From NCBI RefSeq assembly GCF_011074885.1, contig NC_054686.1, positions 186,001 to 250,000 of the forward strand: 64,000 nt of DNA. Reading direction: 5' to 3'. Shown here piece by piece: positions 57,155 through 64,000 of the stretch. The notes under the pieces were generated by a model. It was not told the origin of the DNA and made no database searches. It saw nothing but the letters and a program-made list of their open reading frames with translations. Origin of the DNA: Brettanomyces bruxellensis. Taxonomy: Eukaryota; Ascomycota; Pichiomycetes; Pichiales; Pichiaceae. Position numbers and translations under genes: made by a program. Positions within the stretch are counted from its first letter, which is position 1. Each line of letters starts with the position of its first letter.

Positions 57155-58855
57155 TCATTCTAGTAGCTCGTCTTCCAAAATCTTTTCCATCTCGTTGACT
57201 GTGAAGGGAATGTAGAGAATTTCGGTACCGGCGATATCTTGAGTCAACGAACACATTTTATGCTCCACGAATTCCCGGAGAACTGTCCGAAAAGATATTT
57301 CATTCGAGACAATAAACTCGTTGACACAAAACTCGTAGAAGTCCCTGAATATTATTGCCAACTTGATATTTCCTGTGAGGGAACCTCTGTTCTCGATCTC
57401 TTCGTCGGAAGTCAAGGAAGAATCAATCTTTTCAAGTTGTTGGATCAGTAAGTTCTTGTATAAATTCTTGGCGTTTGACGTCAACGAGCTCAAAACATAT
57501 TTGGCACCCTTTGATCCAACAAACTCATCCGACTTTCCGATACTGAGTGGATCCTTGAAGCTTATTTCGGTACTATAAGAAGCGAACGTGGTCACATTGT
57601 GCCAAATGAAATTGAAGTTAGCCATCAACGAGGCATTCCAAAATAGTGGTGTGTTCATATTATCCATCGAGCAAATAAAGCTTATTTGCGGTATCTGGCA
57701 GAGCTCACCCAATATGTAATGGTACTTATCTTTTCTCAGTGACTCCCCGTCTATGTTGTGGAGTACAATTATCAACTTCTTTCTATCCACAAACTTGTTA
57801 AATGCTGTTTTGAGCTCTCTGACGGAATCCACCATGTGCCAAGTCGGTGGCTTCTTATTAAACATCAGTTTCCAAATAAATTTGAGCAAAGCACGAGGAT
57901 CTAGCTCTGAATTGTAGCCATTGGCAACAACGCATTTCGTGCTTTTAGAAACTCTTTCCAACAAAAAACTCTGCACGAAATCTAGAATCAATCTGCGTTT
58001 GGATCCAACCCCGTAAAATATTATGTTAAACCCTTCCTGGAGTTCAAAGAGCCATTGTGTGTATTGTTGTCTGTAGTATCCTATAAGATTCGTCTTCTGT
58101 CCTAGGCACATGAAGTTTGCGAGTTTATTGTATGCATGAAACTCGTCGTAGGATACCTGTGGGGCCATAGTCATGGAATTTGTTGATAGCTTCTTGGCTC
58201 TAAGCTTTTGCTGTTCGAAGTAGCCTTCAAAGCCATCATAAAAAAGAGACCCAGCCTGGCCATCGTCCTCTTTTAAAAGTGTGTCGCTTTCTTTATCAAT
58301 TGTTGGTATATCCATCAACTTAACTTGTGATTTAAGTTTTATTTCATCTGTAAGCAGGTGTTCTGTTCTATTATTTGATCTCCTAGGTGTATAATTACGG
58401 CGATAACTTGTAGGTGAAGGGGTTGGTGATGGTGATCTATCTTCATCAGGATGTGCCAATTGCCTCCTGAGATTAGGAGTAGTTGGAAGGAACACTTTTC
58501 CATAATTACCAACGAACTTTTCATCTCCCACTTCCCTGTCAGAATCATCTGATTCCATATGCATAGATTCGTAATTGTCTTTCTTGCTGAGAGCGATAAT
58601 CTTATCGGCCAATGCCATGTCTTCATCCTCAACCAACTCCCTATCTTCATCAATTTCATTATCGTTATAATCCGGCACAACACTCTTGAATCTTATCTGC
58701 ATTGCCCTTTGAACTGCGGCCTGGTCAAGCTCATTCATAGTTCGTTTCATTGGAGATCTGAGCTTAATCGGGGATAAATCGTCAAGCATGTTAATGGTGC
58801 GCTTTCTCCTTGGTGATCTCTGGCCCAAATGGCCAGATGGTGGCCTTAGCTGCAT
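57155..58855 (-). CDS. ORC2: Origin recognition complex subunit 2
   Basis: It is a subunit of the six-protein complex that marks replication origins and loads MCM. The 566 residues compare with 620 in S. cerevisiae. The first 200 residues are disordered, basic and rich in Ser-Pro/Thr-Pro, including several full CDK consensus sites (SPRR, SPIK, SPMK, TPRR). The AAA+-like domain follows, with DGFEGYFEQQK near 210, FNIIFYGVGSKRRLILDF near 280 and IIVLHNIDGESLR near 370. A C-terminal winged-helix region completes it. Orc2 lacks a functional Walker motif, as here. LTN1 converges on it with only 74 bases between stops. Confidence 0.95.
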   Translation of the reverse strand: MQLRPPSGHLGQRSPRRKRTINMLDDLSPIKLRSPMKRTMNELDQAAVQRAMQIRFKSVVPDYNDNEIDEDRELVEDEDMALADKIIALSKKDNYESMHMESDDSDREVGDEKFVGNYGKVFLPTTPNLRRQLAHPDEDRSPSPTPSPTSYRRNYTPRRSNNRTEHLLTDEIKLKSQVKLMDIPTIDKESDTLLKEDDGQAGSLFYDGFEGYFEQQKLRAKKLSTNSMTMAPQVSYDEFHAYNKLANFMCLGQKTNLIGYYRQQYTQWLFELQEGFNIIFYGVGSKRRLILDFVQSFLLERVSKSTKCVVANGYNSELDPRALLKFIWKLMFNKKPPTWHMVDSVRELKTAFNKFVDRKKLIIVLHNIDGESLRKDKYHYILGELCQIPQISFICSMDNMNTPLFWNASLMANFNFIWHNVTTFASYSTEISFKDPLSIGKSDEFVGSKGAKYVLSSLTSNAKNLYKNLLIQQLEKIDSSLTSDEEIENRGSLTGNIKLAIIFRDFYEFCVNEFIVSNEISFRTVLREFVEHKMCSLTQDIAGTEILYIPFTVNEMEKILEDELLE

Positions 58856-59706
58856 ATGGGATGGCTTGAAAGGTAGTGAAGCGTATGCTGTTTGAGTAGT
58901 GGTGCCTGTAAAATAGTATATTAAAGATTGGAGAGCCAGGAGAATAAACAGGAAATAAAGAAAAACGAGTATGTGAAAAAAACCAAAAAAAAAAAAATAT
59001 ATATATATATATAATTGTAATAGATGCGTCGAGAGTCGCGTCTACATAAAGCTGCCCTGCCTTGTTTATGCCCAAGAAAACCTCACTCATAAGGATCAAA
59101 GGTATTTAAACATGTGCATTTCCCCTTTTATCCTGTTCTTTTTACCTTCTTACTTAGTTCTTTTTACTTTTATACTTTTCCTTTCTTGAGCCTTAAAAAC
59201 ACTCAATACTAGTTATAACAAAAACTTCATAAAGTAATCGGCGTCACACTAAAATCAATTAAGCAAAACTATTACAATAATCATAATAAACAAACAAAAT
59301 AAGGTACAGGGATAAGCATGCTGGCTTTCCTATACATCCTACACATGAAGCAACTCTCCTCAACACAATACAATCTAGACAGCTATTAAAGTAAGAAAAC
59401 GATTTATTAGTTTAGTTGAAAGAAATAAAATGCTAAGCTTGCGACAGTAATGTATATCATAACGAAACTCTATGATGGAATAGTACAATATAATAAAGAC
59501 AAAGAAAATTAAATGCGAACAACGACCAGCCTAGGGATAAAAGAACAAGCATACAGAATTAAGCAGCACCAACAATGGCATAGCATGCGTGAGTATATCA
59601 GCCCCCACCCTACCCTACCCTCGAAGTCCCCTCCTCAAATTTATAGGTTGCATTTCTTATACCATGATCAAAGCGTTGGATTGCACACGCAAATCATGAA
59701 ATTTAC
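58856..59706. other. Intergenic region between NSR1 3' end and ORC2 promoter
   Basis: Near ORC2 there is a poly-A/(AT)n tract at about 58985-59013 and GATGCGTCGAGAGTCGCGT at 59022-59040, whose CGCGT is close to an MCB. Further right is AT-rich DNA and, at 59602-59620, a C-rich run that is a four-tract G-quadruplex motif on the minus strand, 87 bases after the NSR1 stop. No gene is present. Confidence 0.55.
59602..59620 (-). other. Canonical G-quadruplex motif in the presumed NSR1 3' UTR
   Basis: The minus strand reads GGG-TA-GGG-TA-GGG-T-GGGGG: four tracts of at least three G with loops of 2, 2 and 1 bases, a pattern expected to fold very stably. It is on the sense strand of NSR1, 87 bases beyond its stop codon, within the usual length of a yeast 3' UTR. 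Folding in the mRNA and any function are inference. Confidence 0.8.
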
Positions 59707-61035
59707 TTAATCAAAGGTCTTTTTCGAGCCCTTGAACTGGACCGGCACAGCATTGGCACCAGATGCTGCAGGTCTTCTCTCTCTACCGCCTCTGTTTCCC
59801 CCAAATCTACCATTGCCTCTGCCTCTGCTACCTCTATCGCCCCTGTCACCCCAGTTGCCCCGATTTCCTCCGGATCTTCCTCCAAAGTTGTTGTTTCTAG
59901 GTCTTGGTGTCGAGTAGTCCAATCTAACCGATCTGCCGTTGATGTATTCACCGTTCATACCGTCCAGAGCAGCTTTAGCCTCCTCAACTGACGAGAATTG
60001 CACGTATGCGAAACCCCTTGGATCCTCTGTTCCCGGACGGGTTGGAATCCTGATTCCCTCAATGCTTCCGAACGACTCAAATGCGCCCCTCACGTCATCC
60101 ATGGTGGCCTCGAACGACAGATTACCGACAAACAACGTGTCCGAAGGCTCGGATGGCGTATCTCCGTACTTCTTGGCCCTGTTGTTGGCTCTGTCGTTTG
60201 GAGAAGAGCTTCTTGGCTTAGAAGCTGCCATGTCGAGATGCACAGCCCTGCCATCGATCTCGGCACCGTCGTACTTCTTCACTGCAGCCTCAGCGTGAGC
60301 AACCGAGTCGAAATCAACGTATCCGAAACCTTTCGATCTACCACTTCCGTTCTCGGTGATCACTCTGGCACTGACAACACCTGGAACGTTCTCGTCGACG
60401 AAGAATTGCTTCAATCCATCGTCATCGACGTTCCACGAAAGTCTTCCCACAAACATGGTACCTGGCTCCTCTGCTGACTCTTCACTCTTTGCCTTCTTGG
60501 CCTCTGGCTCCTCGGAATCGTCATCTGCTTTTCTCTTCTTTGACGATTCATCGCTGGACTCACTCTCAGATGAAGATGATGAGTCGGAGTTGCTCTCAGA
60601 GTCAGAACCAGACTCTGATTCCGAACTTGAGCTGTCTTCCTTATCCTCTTCCTTCTTGTCATCTTTCTTCTCATCCTCAGACTCGGAACTGGATTCAGAC
60701 TCGGACTCGGAATCTGATGATGACTCTGAACTAGACTCAGCCTTCTTATCCTCCTTCTTTTCATCCTTCTCCTCTTCGGACTCTGACGAAGAGTCAGAAT
60801 CTGATTTCGATTCGGACTCTGACTCTGACTCGGATTCGGACGATGATGATGATTCAGACTCAGACTTAGACTCTGATTCTGATTCTGATTCGGACTCAGA
60901 CTCAGACTCTGATGATGAAGTCTCCTCCTTCTCCTCCTTCTCCTCCTTCTTGGCAACCTTAGCCTTTTCCTCCTTCTTAGCCTTGGAAGACTTGTGTCCG
61001 TGCTTGTTCGATTTCTCCTTTAATCCCTTAGACAT
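59707..61035 (-). CDS. NSR1: Nucleolin-like protein Nsr1
   Basis: A nucleolar RNA-binding protein needed for pre-rRNA processing. The 442 residues (414 in S. cerevisiae) show the full nucleolin layout. Residues 1-38 are basic. A Ser/Glu/Asp acidic tract spans 39-165, with Lys-rich breaks. A bipartite NLS lies near 166-183 (KKRKADDD..., EAKKAK). RRM1 covers about 193-269 (RNP1 KGFGYVDF) and RRM2 299-375 (RNP1 RGFAYVQF). An RGG box covers about 385-420. Nsr1 binds GAR and nuclear localisation sequences and, like nucleolin, G-quadruplex nucleic acid. The promoter holds RRPE elements and is shared with CSL4. Highly biased, preferred codons fit strong expression. Confidence 0.96.
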   Translation of the reverse strand: MSKGLKEKSNKHGHKSSKAKKEEKAKVAKKEEKEEKEETSSSESESESESESESESKSESESSSSSESESESESESKSDSDSSSESEEEKDEKKEDKKAESSSESSSDSESESESSSESEDEKKDDKKEEDKEDSSSSESESGSDSESNSDSSSSSESESSDESSKKRKADDDSEEPEAKKAKSEESAEEPGTMFVGRLSWNVDDDGLKQFFVDENVPGVVSARVITENGSGRSKGFGYVDFDSVAHAEAAVKKYDGAEIDGRAVHLDMAASKPRSSSPNDRANNRAKKYGDTPSEPSDTLFVGNLSFEATMDDVRGAFESFGSIEGIRIPTRPGTEDPRGFAYVQFSSVEEAKAALDGMNGEYINGRSVRLDYSTPRPRNNNFGGRSGGNRGNWGDRGDRGSRGRGNGRFGGNRGGRERRPAASGANAVPVQFKGSKKTFD

Positions 61036-61505
61036 GGTATATAATTCAATTGAGATATAATTTCTCTATGAGTTGAAAGAAATCTCGAGAAAGTAAGAAA
61101 AAGACTGTGTGAAGATAATGTTCAAAGTAGGGGCATCACCCGACCTTTTTGTATGCACTGATACCGAAATTTTTCATATCAAAAAATTTTTTTTGCCTGA
61201 AAATTTTTACCAGGTGTTTAAATTTCTGCTAATCGGCTTTGTTGTGTCTGCAGAGGTTATTGTGAAGAGATTTATTTTTATTTTTCTCATTCTTCTTTTC
61301 TCACCCGTTATTGGAGTCCCCCATCAAGCATCTAGGAGAGGGGGAAAAAAAAGCAATTGCTTCATTTATTCATTCATCCTTTGTATGCCTCACACAGCAC
61401 TAGCAGGCCCATTTTCCCTTTAGATACACCCAAATACCAATTTCCCACACTATCATATCATATTTGAATATTTGTGCTTCGCATTCTTGAACATCATATT
61501 TCATC
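61036..61505. promoter_or_regulatory. NSR1-CSL4 divergent promoter with clustered RRPE-like elements
   Basis: AAAAAATTTTTTTT (61181-61194) and TGAAAATTTTTA (61198-61209) lie together, with a third GAAATTTTTC just to the left (about 61166-61175). All match the rRNA-processing element. They sit about 150-170 bases before NSR1 and 300 bases before CSL4. Confidence 0.6.
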
Positions 61506-62285
61506 ATGTCCCAGCCACAGGCAGTGCTACCGGGCCAACCCATAGTTCCCATTATTTCGGCCAAAAAGAAGGCCAAATATCTTGCTGGCAGAAACTGCCG
61601 CATAGAAAACATAACATTCAATGGATCTGGTGTTCCTTCCATTGTATCCTCGGTGGTTGGAAAAACGAGTGTCACTAAAAAAGAGCCTTTAGAGACATCT
61701 AAAGAATCGGATAAGAGTGATAGCTACGATGAATACGTTGTGAATGTTTTCTCAAAGCACGATCCAGAGTATGTTTTGCCAGAAGATGGAACCTCGGAGT
61801 TCAACTACGTCCCTACTTTAACCTCAAGCACACCAAAGCTAAACGACTTGGTTTTGGCAAGGGTCATGAAAGTTTCAATGGATAGAGTGAAAGTGGAGAT
61901 CATTAGCATAGATGCTGATTCCGAGGGTTCGCACGTTAACGCGAAGGAGCTCATGCTTGCCAATTTTGCCGCAAACGAAAATAATGAACGCTTCAAAGGC
62001 ATTATACGATCGGTCGATATAAGGTCCACAGAAAGAGACAAGGTTAAGACATGGCAGTGCTTCCAGCCGGGAGATATCATCCGTGCACAGGTGATCTCTC
62101 TAGGAGACGGGATAAACTACTACTTGAGTACGGCTAAGAACAACTTGGGGGTAGTGTTGGCAAGACCTTCAGGTGAGAATACTTTTGCTGAGTCCGGAAA
62201 GTTGCTCTATGCATTGGACTGGCAAACAATGATAGTTCCAGAAACGGGCGATCTTGAACAGAGGAAATGTGCAAGACCATTTTGA
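61506..62285 (+). CDS. CSL4: RNA exosome cap subunit Csl4
   Basis: The 259-residue protein (292 in S. cerevisiae) has an N-terminal domain starting VLPGQPIVP and LAGRNCRIENITF. An S1 domain follows (about 113-205, LNDLVLARVMKVSMDRVKVEI to FQPGDIIRAQVISLGD). The C-terminal zinc-ribbon-like segment holds only one clear Cys (KCARPF), as is common in yeasts. It completes the exosome cap with Rrp4 and Rrp40. It is divergent from NSR1 and convergent with the NADH dehydrogenase gene (175 bases). Confidence 0.93.
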   Translation: MSQPQAVLPGQPIVPIISAKKKAKYLAGRNCRIENITFNGSGVPSIVSSVVGKTSVTKKEPLETSKESDKSDSYDEYVVNVFSKHDPEYVLPEDGTSEFNYVPTLTSSTPKLNDLVLARVMKVSMDRVKVEIISIDADSEGSHVNAKELMLANFAANENNERFKGIIRSVDIRSTERDKVKTWQCFQPGDIIRAQVISLGDGINYYLSTAKNNLGVVLARPSGENTFAESGKLLYALDWQTMIVPETGDLEQRKCARPF

Positions 62286-62460
62286 GTACAGATGCAGACT
62301 GTGATTCCGCCTTTGCTACATACAACAAGTGTAATTTAACAGATGGATATGAGTCCAGAATTCTTTGAGAAGTGCTTTTCTAGAATTCCCAGCAAGCACC
62401 TATATATAAAAGGAATATAGTAGTAAGAAAGAATATAAAAAGTGTCACGGGCGACTAAGT

Positions 62461-64000
62461 TCAGGAGTCTTTCGAGCAGTCTCTGCCGAAAATGGACACC
62501 TTCAACCAGTCTGTCACAACAAGAATTTTGCTCTTGATTCCAAGAAGCATGGAAACGTACGCAGTTCTCCAGAACAAGAAGGTGAGACTTCCACCAAGGG
62601 CAACTGTAGACCAAGAACCCCAAGACAAGTCGGCAACAGCTCTATCGGATCCAATGTAGGCAAGTGATCCCTGATGATTATACTTGAATGGAAGCATGCT
62701 CTTCTTGACTCTCTCGAGCTTCTGCAAGTACTTTTCAGCCCGCTCAGGCTCTTTCTTGGCAAGATACTGATAGTCGTCCACTTGGGAAAGCTTGTTGAAG
62801 TACTCAGCAAGGAAGTGGCCCTCCTGGTGTGCAACCTGGGCAGTTGGTGGATTTGTGGTGAAGGTGCAGTCTCCCAAGGCGAAAATGTAGTCATCACCAT
62901 CCAACTTGAGGTAGTCATCAACCAAAAGTCCTCTTCTGGCAGTCTTCTGCTCCAAAATCTTAGATGCCAACTTCTTCGTGATAGGTCTCTGAGTGTTACC
63001 ACCAGCCCACACTAGCGTACCGTATGGAATCGTGACCTCCTCCTGAGATCCGTCCGGTTTCCGGTGAGAGCAGTAAACATTTCTGTCGTCGACTCTCTTG
63101 ACCATGGTGTTGTTTCTGAGATCAACACCTTGCTCGTTGAAGATGTTCTTCGTGTACTGTATCAATCTGGGGTGGAAAGAGGCCAAAACGTTTGGCATGG
63201 CTTCGATAAGAGTCACCTTCATCTCCTTGTCGATGTTAGGAATGAACTTCTTGAGGTCCTGGTCCATAAAATCTTTAACCTCGGCAGCCAACTCAACACC
63301 GGTTGGACCACCACCACAAACAACGAAATTCATCAATCTGGCTCTTTCTAAGGAGCCCTCAGGAAGAAGCCTTGCGGCCTCGATTGCGTTAAATAGCTTC
63401 TGTCTGACGGCAGTAGCATCATTTGACTCTTTCAAGAAGGAAGCGTTTTCAGGAATACCAGGAATACCAAACGTGTTCACCGTGGCACCGACTGCATACA
63501 CCAAGTAGTCATAGTCGATAGTGGTTCTAATTGGCTCGTGGTTGTTGATGAAGGCATCACCGATGGAAAATCTCTGCGAGTTGTGCTCTAGCTGGATGCT
63601 TTTAGCCTTTGGATCAATGTCAATGGCCTCAGCCTCCATGTACTTAACCTCACCAGGGGTAGCTCTGGCAATAGTTCTGACTGCATCACAGATGGATCTG
63701 GCATCGATTGTTCCAGAAGGAACAGAGGGCAACAAGGGGGTGAACAAGAAGTAGTTTCTAGGAGAGACGATGGTAACATTATACTTGGTGGTGTCCAATT
63801 TACTGAGGAAAGAGATTGCACCCCAGACGGAGCCAAGAATCACAATGCTCTTCTTCTTATTTCCATTGTCCTTCAACTCCGACTGTGGCTTCTGGTTACG
63901 TGGATTCGTTTCCACGTACACCTTCCAGGTTAAGTAACCCCAAAATGCAACGGCAGAAAAAACAGATGCTTTAAAGAAAAAGTTGAACCAGCCGTGTTTC
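62461..64000 (-). CDS. NDE1: External (type II) NADH dehydrogenase, 5' end beyond the window
   Basis: A single-subunit FAD enzyme of the mitochondrial inner membrane that passes electrons from NADH to ubiquinone without proton pumping. The frame stays open to the last base of the window. It contains no ATG upstream of codon 487 from the end, so the N-terminus lies outside. The visible part starts with a hydrophobic segment (FFFKASVFSAVAFWGYLTW), then the FAD Rossmann motif, here ILGSVWGA instead of GSGWGA. YFLFTPLLPSVPSGT follows, then the NAD motif CGGGPTGVELAAE, VWAGG, ALGDCT, AHQEG and YLAYIGS-type quinone-site blocks near the C-terminus. The membrane segment fits Nde1/Nde2 rather than Ndi1, but I am not certain which. 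Confidence 0.9.
   Translation of the reverse strand, partial: KHGWFNFFFKASVFSAVAFWGYLTWKVYVETNPRNQKPQSELKDNGNKKKSIVILGSVWGAISFLSKLDTTKYNVTIVSPRNYFLFTPLLPSVPSGTIDARSICDAVRTIARATPGEVKYMEAEAIDIDPKAKSIQLEHNSQRFSIGDAFINNHEPIRTTIDYDYLVYAVGATVNTFGIPGIPENASFLKESNDATAVRQKLFNAIEAARLLPEGSLERARLMNFVVCGGGPTGVELAAEVKDFMDQDLKKFIPNIDKEMKVTLIEAMPNVLASFHPRLIQYTKNIFNEQGVDLRNNTMVKRVDDRNVYCSHRKPDGSQEEVTIPYGTLVWAGGNTQRPITKKLASKILEQKTARRGLLVDDYLKLDGDDYIFALGDCTFTTNPPTAQVAHQEGHFLAEYFNKLSQVDDYQYLAKKEPERAEKYLQKLERVKKSMLPFKYNHQGSLAYIGSDRAVADLSWGSWSTVALGGSLTFLFWRTAYVSMLLGIKSKILVVTDWLKVSIFGRDCSKDS

Noticed and set aside
60356..61060. 234-codon plus-strand frame rich in Ser/Asp
   Set aside because: It is the antisense of the NSR1 acidic serine repeats, which read as Ser/Asp/Glu on both strands. 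NSR1 itself is unmistakable.
1..64000. tRNA, rRNA, LTR/transposon and CRISPR-like signals
   Set aside because: I looked for tRNA B-box (GGTTCGANNC) and A-box pairs, reverse transcriptase or integrase frames and regular spaced repeats. None was found. A dedicated scan (tRNAscan, LTR finder) would be decisive.

Overview
The window looks like a chromosomal segment of a budding yeast (Saccharomycotina). It carries about 26 protein genes, nearly all readable as single exons. They include fungal-type families: PHO86, an MPS3-like SUN protein, a CSM1 monopolin subunit, NSR1, and three beta-mannosyltransferases of the BMT family. The genome has about 40 percent GC, long AT-rich intergenic stretches and poly-T/poly-A tracts. 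CTG codons occupy leucine positions that are invariant in casein kinase I (for example 8233-8235 and 8284-8286), so CTG is read as Leu and the CUG-Ser clade is unlikely. With the BMT family present, the best guess is a member of the Pichiaceae/Phaffomycetaceae side of the tree, possibly Brettanomyces/Dekkera or a relative. The species assignment is inference only.

Layout. 0-3.6 kb: a 5' piece of an unknown gene (minus), PHO86 (plus), a minisatellite, and the carbonic anhydrase NCE103 (minus). 3.6-11 kb: a Zn2Cys6 regulator (minus), a 1.7 kb divergent promoter region, a very GC-rich YCK-type casein kinase I (plus) and NPT1 (minus). 11-14.4 kb: the largest gene-poor stretch. 14.4-26.5 kb: a purine-cytosine permease, MPS3, a PEX39-like protein, RPB10, UTP17, COX16, a LYAR-type nucleolar protein, CSM1 and an unknown membrane protein. 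27.5-36.4 kb: three tandem BMT genes in long AT-rich spacers. 37-49.4 kb: ILV3, FIG4, RRP40, an ORF-poor interval with intron-like signals, GSH1 and a coiled-coil protein resembling Cik1/Vik1. 49.7-64 kb: CDC14, LTN1/RKR1, ORC2, NSR1, CSL4 and an external NADH dehydrogenase that runs off the right edge.

Themes. Several genes serve ribosome and RNA biology (UTP17, LYAR-like, NSR1, RPB10, RRP40, CSL4, LTN1). Three of their promoters carry the same TGAAAATTTT-type element (RRPE). Others serve chromosome segregation and the cell cycle (MPS3, CSM1, CIK1/VIK1-like, CDC14, ORC2). PHO86 and GSH1 carry upstream motifs matching their known regulators (Pho4 and Yap1). The most striking unexplained signals are: a canonical four-tract G-quadruplex motif on the sense strand just after the stop codon of NSR1, a nucleolin-type gene; an open, basic, MTS-like leader in frame with NCE103 but without any AUG; the foreign-looking GC-rich codon use of the casein kinase gene; a lost glycine in the FAD-binding motif of the NADH dehydrogenase; and the BMT tandem array.

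Start codons were checked in the DNA. Where a reading frame is open upstream only through TTG or GTG codons, the first ATG is given as the start.
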